The notes under the pieces: model-generated
What the model was told of the DNA's origin: nothing
Database searches by the model: none
The model's input: only the letters and a program-made list of their open reading frames with translations
Position numbers and translations under genes: made by a program
Assembly: GCF_019059575.1 (NCBI RefSeq)
Contig: NW_024883427.1
Coordinates: forward strand, 21,379-85,378
DNA: 64,000 nt
Origin: Amphibalanus amphitrite
Taxonomy: Eukaryota > Arthropoda > Thecostraca > Balanomorpha > Balanidae
Direction of reading: 5' to 3'
Part shown: positions 35,761-45,200 of the stretch, piece by piece
How positions within the stretch are numbered: position 1 is the stretch's first letter
Layout: the number at the start of each line of letters is the position of its first letter

Positions 35761-36455
35761 GGGCAACACTATTCGACCGCCACCCTTGCAGCATTCTATA
35801 ACTCAGGAACCACTGGACCGATCGGGATGAACGAAACACCATTCGAATTAGGGGATACGATTTTGTCAGCCGTTTCGATGATGATGACCTCAAGTGACCT
35901 GCACCTGGGTAACCTCAAAAGGTCAACTTGGCATTAGCCGTTTTCACGACGGGCTATCCGGCGAGTGCACCTTATTTGACCAAATCTGCACGTAATCTCT
36001 GGTGCAGCAAATATCTTCATTTTATGAATTTATAATTTTAATCGATGATACTCTCTGATATGACAAAGCAGGCCTAGGTATAAGTAATTATTGCAACCCT
36101 AGCTGATAGCTACTAAGAGATACACTGAACCTAATTTGACCAAATCTGCACCTAATCTGCACCAAATGTGTATCAGATGGCCGTCGTGAAAACGGCTATT
36201 GACGCGCCTATTGCAGCCATTCTATAACTCAGGAACTACTGGGCCGATCGAGACGAAAACGCCACCAGTCGACTCAGCGTATGCGATTTCATCAGCCGTT
36301 TCGAAAATGGTGATCTCAGCCTCTCAGGTGACCTCGGTGACCTTGGGAGGTCACATGACCGTTGTCGCCTATGGCAGCCATTCTATAACTCAGGAACTAC
36401 TGGGCCGATCGATGCTTGCATGATGCTGCGTGATGCTGCGTGATTGTCGTATCAA
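35761..36455. repeat. Dispersed ~40-bp repeats and an inverted repeat beyond array A
   Basis: The motif GCAGCCATTCTATAACTCAG, continuing GAACTACTGGGCCGATCG, occurs at about 35788, 36212 and 36373. A 16-bp inverted repeat (35937-35952 and 36181-36196) lies within it. No coding region is recognised. Confidence 0.6.
35937..36196. mobile_element. Possible small inverted-repeat element (MITE-like)
   Basis: GCCGTTTTCACGACGG at 35937 and its exact reverse complement at 36181-36196 bound about 260 bp. The flanks show only a possible 3-bp ATT duplication, so the element type is unknown. Inside are two similar TTTGACCAAATCTGCAC stretches. Confidence 0.35.
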
Positions 36456-36619
36456 AGAGCCCTCAGCAGGCCGCAAAGGGCTCTCAACTGACGTCAAACG
36501 GCCCTACGAAGGCCTCAAAGGACTCTTAGTTGGTGTCAGAGGGCCCCCAGCAGGTGTCAGAGGACCCTCAGCTGACATCAAATGGCCCTCAGCTGGCGTC
36601 AAATGGCGGTCAGAAGGCC
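36456..36619. repeat. ~20-bp tandem repeats, left part
   Basis: Degenerate units of the type CCCTCAGCTGACGTCAAATGG. Several copies carry TGACGTCA, which equals the CRE consensus. The block continues at 37487-37775, where the middle portion is repeated almost exactly. Confidence 0.75.
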
Positions 36620-36623
36620 TTAA

Positions 36624-37482
36624 AGGTAGTGTGCCACCTTTGAAAGATTTCCCATTTTATTTTTCCTAGGATAAGAAGCTTCTGTTTTTACCTAATATCG
36701 TAAAAAAATCAAAAATGGGCCTGGAATAGTGCCTTTTTCGCCTAAAAGTTTTTCGGTTTTTAGATATGTATAACAACTGTAGTGGGCTCACCTGCAAACA
36801 GGCGTCGGGCAACAATCGCGAATGCGGCGCACTTGTGACAATAAGCAAAGGTCATTATAGTGTTACGACCATACGACGTACGGGAATGAGTTATCAGCTG
36901 TCTAATCGTAGACAACACAATGTCGAGCCTTAAACTGTAAGCCCGTATTGGTATTGTTTCTTTTATTTGGCTGTCGAACATTATTTATGGTTTGAAATAT
37001 GATTTTATGTAAAATAATTGATATGAAAAAGCCGTCTTATAAGTTATGACCCCATTTCACCACACGCAAGTGGCAGAAATGACAATGATCAGCTGACGCA
37101 TTTTTCTTGGCCGAAGTCAGAGCGCGCGGCCCGACGCACCACGCGTATTTGGAAATTCCGACCTCGACGAGCATCAGAAGCCACCTAACAGGCTTGTTCG
37201 AAACCGCAGGAGATGATGATGAACGGGTTTATCGAAACTTGATTGGATGAGCATATCGGTAATAGCGATTTCAGTGTGTGCATTTATTGTTCATAGTGGT
37301 GTGAAATGTGGTTGGGGTACGACCGACAACCCGTCGGGGCGAATTTCGCACTGGGGTACTCAAAATTTGAAGAATTTAAGACGTTTCCATGAGTTTTGAA
37401 GGTATGGATAAGTTCTAAAAATCCGGTTCTCCTTATCTGGGCCATTAACTCCATACGGTCCAAGAAAGCTGGCACACTACCT
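36624..37482. mobile_element. Non-autonomous TTAA-target DNA transposon
   Basis: Terminal inverted repeats AGGTAGTGTGCCA at both ends, flanked by TTAA at 36620-36623 and 37483-37486, size 859 bp, inserted in the ~20-bp tandem repeats. TTAA target use is typical of piggyBac-type elements, but these termini are not the usual CCC type, so the superfamily is open. No transposase frame is visible. Confidence 0.7.
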
Positions 37483-37486
37483 TTAA

Positions 37487-37775
37487 AGGGCCATCAGCTA
37501 GGGCCAAAGCACCCTCAGCTGACGTCAAACGGCCCTACGAAGGCCTCAAAGGACTCTTAGTTGGTGTCAGAGGGCCCCCAGCAGGTGTCAGAGGACCCTC
37601 AGCGGACATCAAATGGCCCTCAGCTGGCGTCAAATGGCGGTCAGAAGGCTTAAAGGGCCATCAGCTAGGGCCAAAGCACCCTCAGCTGACGTCAAATGGC
37701 CCTCAGAGGACCTCAAAGGGCTCTCGCCTGGCATTAAATGGCTCTCAGAAGGCCTCAAAGGGCCCTCAGATCTTA
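37487..37775. repeat. ~20-bp tandem repeats, right part
   Basis: Continuation of 36456-36619. A ~110-bp stretch containing CGAAGGCCTCAAAGGACTC and following units is present in both parts, showing duplication at the block level. Confidence 0.75.
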
Positions 37776-39353
37776 GGGCCCTTTGAGGGCTTCTTCGTTG
37801 TGACAGTGCTGCTTTGTCGGTAAGGTGCGCAGTCGCCGTGGGTCCCTCGCTCGCCGCCGTGACAGCGGCGGGACAGGGACGGGACAGCGAAAGGTTGGTG
37901 ATCGGGGCCGCCGTATGCCCTGGTACGGTCTTCCTGAATATCTGTTACGACTGTTACTAGGAAAGTGAGCATGCCGCCTGAAAATTGTGTCTTTGTAGTT
38001 TGTGGAATACAAGTGAGAAGAAAAAACTTTCAGTCTCTGGTCTGTGATCTCGCCACGTATCATTGTAATGACTTTTCATGTCGATGTGCCTAAATAAATA
38101 CGCGAATTGGCATGAAAATGGGGCGCTGCCCCGCTCATACACATCCGGGCAAACCCGTGACTAGCCTCCGCTTCTAGCAGCCGGGATCGGTCGGCCGGCC
38201 GGCAGTCAGGCGATGCCCGGGCTGATTTCCGAGGGTCCCTTGCATTCACGCTTATTAACCCGCGACCGCCTGGGGGGGGGGTCGGATTCAACTCCCCCCC
38301 CCCTCCGTTTTTCTTGAATAACTCATGAACCGCTTACACTATCAACCTGAAACTTGGCATACCTTCTCCTCCATCAATTTGACGTCTCTTGTGTAATTTT
38401 TAAGATTTTTTTTCTACAACTTTTTTAGATATATCGAATTTAGCGATGTAACTCTATAGATGGCCTTGGATGTAACTACATGGCGTTTCCACTCAAAAGG
38501 TGGTAAATGTTTAAAAATAGCCAAAAATCAAGGTTTTAATCAAATTGTAAATTAGGGACATGAATAGACGCAGCTCAACGAGTTTTAAAATAGGTATCTC
38601 GGATTTTCCATGACATGCGTTTTTCACCCCTAAATATTCCAAAAACTTTATTTTTTGGAAAACAGCTAATGAAATCAAAAATTTTGAGAATTTCCAAAAA
38701 AGCGGAATATATGTTATAGAGCTCTATTAGAACATTAGATGTCCCAAATTTCAACTTTCTATCTTGATTTTTGACCCCAAATTGTAAAAAATAGCTGCAA
38801 CATGGTAGGGATGGTGACGTCATAAGCATTTTCGGGAATTAGAGGCACTTCTGAACATCGCATGTGAAAACAAATGGCACCACTAGAGCTCTGGGACAAA
38901 GGTCGTATAGAAAAGTACATTTTTTATGTCAAAAATAAAAAGTTGAAAAATTGATTTTTGTGTCGCACGCCCATGTAGCAGAAAGTGAAAACCGTGACCT
39001 TTCGTGACCTGACCTGACCTTGACCCGTACTTAGTATGACCTCTATACGCACATGGTACCTTCACTAGGTCTTTGAGATCATTATTGGTGAGTTTCGAGC
39101 AGCAGCTATCGATTACACTGTCCGTAAGATTAATCATGCAAAACCCCAGAATTTGACCTTTGACCTAATCTTGACCCGAAAGTTGACCTCAATCTTAAAA
39201 TCTTAACACGCGCACTGCAGGGGGGGGTTGTTTTCAACCCCCCCTGTGGTTTTTCGCAAATCGCGAGAAAACGGCGGCGCGTAGCGCCGCCAAATTTTGC
39301 ATACCTGTTCTCCCAACTTTTGCACACCTTGAGTAAAAATTTTGACCCCAGGT
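37776..39353. other. Low-copy sequence without recognised gene
   Basis: No convincing coding frame. Two poly-G/poly-C hairpins are seen: a run of G followed by a run of C around 38272-38302, and CAG8-TTG-TTTT-CAA-C7-TG around 39218-39246. Dense AGGTCA/TGACCT half sites begin near 38995. Confidence 0.5.
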
Positions 39354-39844
39354 GACCTATGGTCAGGTCACCAGGTCAGGTCAAGTGACCCTACCTCGAA
39401 ACGTAAATTTCGAAGTTTGCAATCCCACCAAGCCCACAGTTGTTGAGATATGATCTTGAAACCCACAGGAAATAGTAAAGTCATCACGAGCTACAACTTG
39501 TATATCTCGGAATTTTTATATCGATGACCTAAGGTCAGGTTATTTTTGCGACCGGCCCATTATAAGTCAATGGGAGAAATTTCAACTTACTCTGAATGCC
39601 ATCCTATGACTTCAATACGCTCAGGATCATAGTATTACAGGTCCCTGTTGGTGATTTCACCGAAACATATCACTTATGACCTTTGGAAGGTGATCTCCAG
39701 GTCATCTTCTTAGGTCACCTGAGGTCACCAGCGGTTTTTCTTCAATAACTTGAGATTGAATAGAGATAGAGACTCCGTTCGACGTTTATCGTGTTTTTCT
39801 CGTCAATGCGGATCGAATGATATGCAACATGACCTATTTCGGTC

Positions 39845-39856
39845 AGGTCATGACCT
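39845..39856. promoter_or_regulatory. AGGTCATGACCT palindrome (nuclear-receptor-type site)
   Basis: Perfect inverted repeat of AGGTCA with no spacer, the classic palindromic thyroid-receptor-type element. Repeated at 40989-41000. Function here is inferred only from the motif. Confidence 0.4.
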
Positions 39857-40136
39857 TGACCTGAGGTCAATTTTTCAACTTGACCTTTCGAGGTCATATC
39901 ATATATCATTCGATGCGCCTTGACGAGCTAAGAACGATGGCGTTCGAATCGATCCTCTGTCTTGTGTGCAAGACAAGTTATTCAAGAAAAACTACCGCGA
40001 AATTCCTGTTGTGAAAATCGTAACATTTTGTCTTCGGTGACCTCTGGTGGACTCGTTTGGACTCGTTCCACGGGGCACGAAATCGGTCATTTTTTCACAA
40101 CAATGGGTCCTGATGTGCACGTGACGCGCCCAACGT

Positions 40137-40143
40137 TATAAAA
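40137..40143 (+). promoter_or_regulatory. TATA box candidate, duplication copy 1
   Basis: TATAAAA in GC-balanced surroundings, the same as at 41281-41287. It could be the residue of a duplicated promoter. Confidence 0.35.
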
Positions 40144-40988
40144 CCATATCAATACGCTCGCTTTATCTCTCCTCTATCGATCGGTGGCAACTGCGTGTCG
40201 CTGTGACCACCGGTCGTCAAGATATAAGCCCGGAAAGGAGCACGCGTCGGAGCGATTTCGGCCGACGGCGCCGTTTTTCGCGCCCCGTGTTAAACCAATG
40301 GCGAGCGTGCCTCGTGCTCGCGACGCCGCCAGAGACGCACCCCTGGTCGGATCGCGCCCAAATTTTGATACGATCGTTCGATTTGACCACGCTTGTCGAC
40401 TGCCAAATTTCACGCTCCTACATGGCGCCGTTCCGGCGCAAGACACCCAGAAGTGGATGACACTTTTCGTTTGTGACACACACACGTTCGAGTCCACGAC
40501 CTATGGTCAGGTCACCAGGTCAGGTCAAGTGACCCTACCTCGAAACGTAAATTTCGAAGTTTGCAATCCCACCAAGCCCACAGTTGTTGAGATATGATCT
40601 TGAAACCCACAGGAAATAGTAAAGTCATCACGAGCTACAACTTGTATATCTCGGAATTTTTATATCGATGACCTAAGGTCAGGTTATTTTTGCGACCGGC
40701 CCATTATAAGTCAATGGGAGAAATTTCAACTTACTCTGAATGCCATCCTATGACTTCAATACGCTCAGGATCATAGTATTACAGGTCCCTGTTGGTGATT
40801 TCACCGAAACATATCACTTATGACCTTTGGAAGGTGATCTCCAGGTCATCTTCTTAGGTCACCTGAGGTCACCAGCGGTTTTTCTTCAATAACTTGAGAT
40901 TGAATAGAGATAGAGACTCCGTTCGACGTTTATCGTGTTTTTCTCGTCAATGCGGATCGAATGATATGCAACATGACCTATTTCGGTC

Positions 40989-41000
40989 AGGTCATGACCT
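40989..41000. promoter_or_regulatory. AGGTCATGACCT palindrome, copy 2
   Basis: Same 12-bp palindrome as 39845-39856. It is surrounded by TGACCT/AGGTCA half sites in both orientations between 40498 and 41050. Confidence 0.4.
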
Positions 41001-41280
41001 TGACCTGAGGTCAATTTTTCAACTTGACCTTTCGAGGTCATATCATATATCATTCGATGCGCCTTGACGAGCTAAGAACGATGGCGTTCGAATCGATCCT
41101 CTGTCTTGTGTGCAAGACAAGTTATTCAAGAAAAACTACCGCGAAATTCCTGTTGTGAAAATCGTAACATTTTGTCTTCGGTGACCTCTGGTGGACTCGT
41201 TTGGACTCGTTCCACGGGGCACGAAATCGGTCATTTTTTCACAACAATGGGTCCTGATGTGCACGTGACGCGCCCAACGT

Positions 41281-41287
41281 TATAAAA
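41281..41287 (+). promoter_or_regulatory. TATA box candidate upstream of the Helitron gene
   Basis: TATAAAA about 920 bp before the start codon. A TATA at this distance would imply a long 5' leader or a leader intron. A pyrimidine-rich stretch ending TTCCAG near 41985 could be a 3' splice site. Confidence 0.35.
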
Positions 41288-41626
41288 CCATATCAATACG
41301 CTCGCTTTATCTCTCCTCTATCGATCGGTGGCAACTGCGTGTCGCTGTGACCACCGGTCGTCAAGATATAAGCCCGGAAAGGAGCACGCGTCGGAGCGAT
41401 TTCGGCCGACGGCGCCGTTTTTCGCGCCCCGTGTTAAACCAATGGCGAGCGTGCCTCGTGCTCGCGACGCCGCCAGAGACGCACCCCTGGTCGGATCGCG
41501 CCCAAATTTTGATACGATCGTTCGATTTGACCACGCTTGTCGACTGCCAAATTTCACGCTCCTACATGGCGCCGTTCCGGCGCAAGACACCCAGAAGTGG
41601 ATGACACTTTTCGTTTGTGACACACA

Positions 41627-42206
41627 GACGTACAGACCGACAACTTCTCTTTTATTTTTCTCTTTTACTTCTCGAGTGGACACACACACGTTCGTGGACT
41701 CGTTTTGTTAGCAAATGTTTGTCAGTCAGCATACTGATTCATACTAGCAGTTAGTTCTTGTCACCGTCCAAGGACACTGCAAATCATAACGCTGCTTGAC
41801 AGAGGTCTATTCATGTGTATTGTGTATGCATTTTGTGCGCAACACGGTCACTTTTCGACTAATACTTCTTGCAGTTGTGTCTAAAACTCACGGCAAGTGC
41901 CCCACCTCTCCTTTCACGGATAGCACCCCACGAGGATGCATCTATCAGCGGTCCTAACACCTGATGGGATGTTTCCTTTTCCAGGCCTGTCCTGTCCTAT
42001 CTGCCGAGCAGTGCTGAGAGGCTCACCACCAGACGCCACTCTGCAAACTTCCTCTTGTTGTTGCGCCTGTTGCGCCAGTTTCTAGTTCCTTTCTGCACGC
42101 ACCTTGTTTTTTCCAAACCTTTTCTCGCTTGGATTTGCACTTGTTCGCAGATCAGTTAGCCAGTTGGCTTTTTGTTCTAGTTGTATTTCCATAAAAAGCA
42201 AAGAAA
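41627..42206 (+). promoter_or_regulatory. 5' flank/leader of the Helitron gene
   Basis: Pyrimidine-rich, non-repetitive leader-like sequence with no coding frame continuous with the gene. An in-frame TAA at 42192-42194 lies 15 nt before the ATG. AAGAAAATGG gives A at -3 and G at +4, a strong initiation context, fixing the start at 42207. Confidence 0.5.
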
Positions 42207-45200
42207 ATGGCGCTCAACACCTATGCGGAGGTAGTCAAAACGGGAAGTGGTCCCCAGAACCTAAACATCATCAACATGCCCATGGATGGGGACTGTATGT
42301 TCCATGCTATCTCGCGCGGCGTCGGAGGTGGGGTCATCGACGCGGAGATGTTGCGTTTCATGGTGGTTACTTACATGTGGGCTAACCGCGCCGACTTTGA
42401 GGGCTTCATCGTGGGAGACTTTGGGGAGTACTTGAACAGGAGGGTGGTGCCTAGGGCAGAGTGGGGCGCCGAGCCAGAGCTGACCGCGGCGGCTGCAGTT
42501 GTGAGGCGCCGGATCGTTGTCTGGCGCAATGGGCAGGTTATGCAGCGCCATGGGAACCCGGACCACCCCGAAATTCACGTGCGGTACACGGGGGTAATCG
42601 ACGGAGGTCACTATGACCTCTATGCTGTGCCGCCGAGGTCACCATCCCCTCAGCCATCTCAGGCGGCCCGCGAAGCGCAGGTCGAGAAACCCTCCACTGA
42701 AAGCGGCAAGATCCCTCCAGTGTCTACCTCGCGCCGTTCCAAACGCGCAAAGACAGTTAAAACGATGCGGGGTAGGGGGAAAAGGACGTTCGCCTCCCAT
42801 AAGGAGGCGTTCGATCTCGTGATAGGTAGTGTAGGCATCAATCAGGCGGTCCCGGCTCCATCTGAGCCTGTCGTATCTTCCCCCGTAATGTCCACCACAT
42901 ATGTAGAGGTCCCCGAAAAAATTGACGTCCAAGTGTCGAGCTCAGTGCCGACACTGCCGTCTGCACATAGTGCACAGTCCCCCCTGGTTACAGCAAAAGA
43001 GCCAGAAGCTAGCACCGTTGTCGGCTCCGAGGCTCAGAAGCCGGCTGACGCGCCGTGGGTGGAGGTTGGTAGGGTTAAGCGTGGCCGTGGCAAGGGTGGG
43101 AGGGCTGAACAAAGCGGACTTTCTCCCAATCGTGCTGTAACTGTAGATATTCTTGAAGACGGCGCCGCGCAGATACAGTTCCCCCCGCGGGCAATAGTGG
43201 TTCAGCCAGAAGCAAGGGCTGTAGGTGGGCCTCCGGTTAGGGGAAGGGCCCGTGGAGTTTTCGGGGTTCGTGGCAGGGGAAAGAAAGGTAGGCAGCCGAC
43301 AAAGCGGGCGCCGTCGCGTAGTGTGAGTCCCAATGATTTGAACGTTAGCCTTTCAACGATTCGCTCCCCGGCTTCTGAGCCATCGGCCTCATCTGACAGG
43401 GTTCGACGTGGGAGGGGTAAGGGAAGGAATCGTGGGTGGCGAACGGGGCGTCCCTCGACTGGCAGCGCTCCCAATGAAGAGATGACCGCTGCCAGTGATA
43501 CACTCGCAGACACATTCGCGGAGGATGCGGGATTAGATACCAATGCATGTCAGACACCCCCTGAGATAGGGTCCGACAGGGAAAGTGCATCACCAGTGCA
43601 CAGCGAACCAGATACAAATCGTCCTGTGTCATATAGGCTAACTAACCCCTCAGACTTGAACAGAGTTTCATTTTTGACGCGCGCCATGCTCGAAGAGCTG
43701 GAAGAGCGCAGCAATAGTGATATAGTTATAGAATCCGTTCAGACTGACCTTTTAGGCGCAACATCCGATCTTAACGGTCCCTGGGCGTACAGGGATAGTA
43801 CGAAGGTGGTTATCACTTATCTAACCGGGGAGATAGGAGAGCGGCGCCGGACCATTTGGCGCAATCTTTGTAAGCGGGGCTTTTGTGATCCGTCTCGGGG
43901 AAGTCTTGTTAACTTTAGGTTTTATTCCTGGTTGAGGTTTAAAGATTTCGCAAAGAAGTCTGGCCACTCAGTGGCAGACGTCCTTGACAGTGAATATCTT
44001 TTCATGAAAATTCTTGGTGAAGTTAACCGTTACTATTCAGTACACGCTCGCTATGTAGAGCAGGAGGGTCTAGAACCGCACAGAGGGCCACAACGCTGGG
44101 AGGATGCGTACAACTTGCTTAAGCTTTATTATTACGGTAGGGGGTGGTATATGTATTATAGAAAGACTACACTCCAGGAAGAATTTTCTAATATGTACGG
44201 ACGGGACGGATGGGAGCAATTTCAGGCCAATCCTCAGACGGACACAGTGTCCGAGCAACACTTTGAGCAGCTAATCAGGCAAGTTCATGAAAAAATTAGG
44301 AAAAATCATGCCCGTTATACACACCTCTTTGAAACTTTTGCGGGTCCCCAATGTCATGAAGATAGGGCCTACACAACTCGCATAGGTTATGACCTTAAAT
44401 TTACTTCACATCAGGCTAGTGCGCCGGGCGGCGGTCGCAACCGTCCGCCGCTCGCCGGTTCGCAGCAGACCGCAGACGTCAGCAGCGACGATGTAGGCCG
44501 TGAATTCCCAACCTTTTTCATTCGTCGCTGCTGTGAATGTGATAAACTTCGCGTGATAGACGGCAGAGCTGCCGCCAAATATCCGTTAGGCTCTTACACC
44601 TACGCCGGTGGGAAACAAACCATAAAGTTCACTTGTGACCGTCTGGTAGGTACTACCTGCGGCACAGCCATAGACATTGCGCAGTGCAGCCGCCAAGAGA
44701 AACCCTCAACATGGGTAGCGTTAGCTGTCAGCGAGCTCGGTGACCATTTGCCGCCGGCCGTCATCCGGCTACAGACATTGCGGGTACTGGACTCTGGGGA
44801 TTGTAAGGAGGAAAATCAAATTATGGGCTCCTACTGCCATCGCGGGGATTCGGGATCCGTCGTGTGGCGTGACCGCGGCTCGCTCGTGACGCGGACCTCA
44901 CCGGTAGGTAAAGTAACTGTAGGTTTAATGTCGCGCCGTAAACGTTTTCAGGCAATGCGGAACTTACCTTTCACGGCCGCTCGCTTCACGGTGGCCACTC
45001 CGCGCGAGGCCAAGTGTTGTCAGGCTTGGCACGATCCTATTGGGGACGGCATTGACCACGAGGATCCGTCGGTAGAGTTAACCGTAGGCTCTTTGCAGGT
45101 GCTCAGAGACCTGCATGCCGTGTATGATTCGCTTCGTCAAGTTCGTTGTATCATTTGTAAAAAACAAACGCCAGGGCTGCCGCATCCGGGCTGGGTAGTT

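Larger units (their letters stand above)
39354..40482 (+). repeat. 1.13 kb tandem duplication, copy 1
   Basis: Matches 40498-41626 at a constant offset of 1144 bp with no difference that I can see. It contains TATAAAA at 40137-40143 and the palindrome AGGTCATGACCT at 39845-39856, among many AGGTCA half sites. Short frames inside (for example 40184-40597) are shared with copy 2 only because the DNA is duplicated. Confidence 0.9.
40498..41626 (+). repeat. 1.13 kb tandem duplication, copy 2 (proximal to the Helitron gene)
   Basis: Second copy of 39354-40482. It ends about 580 bp upstream of the Helitron start codon, so its TATA box is the nearest strong TATA upstream of the gene. Confidence 0.9.

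Noticed and set aside
40184..40597. Frames of 137 and 127 codons in the 1.13 kb duplication (40184 and 41328)
   Set aside because: The shared part is simply the duplicated DNA. There is no recognisable domain, and competing frames exist on both strands.
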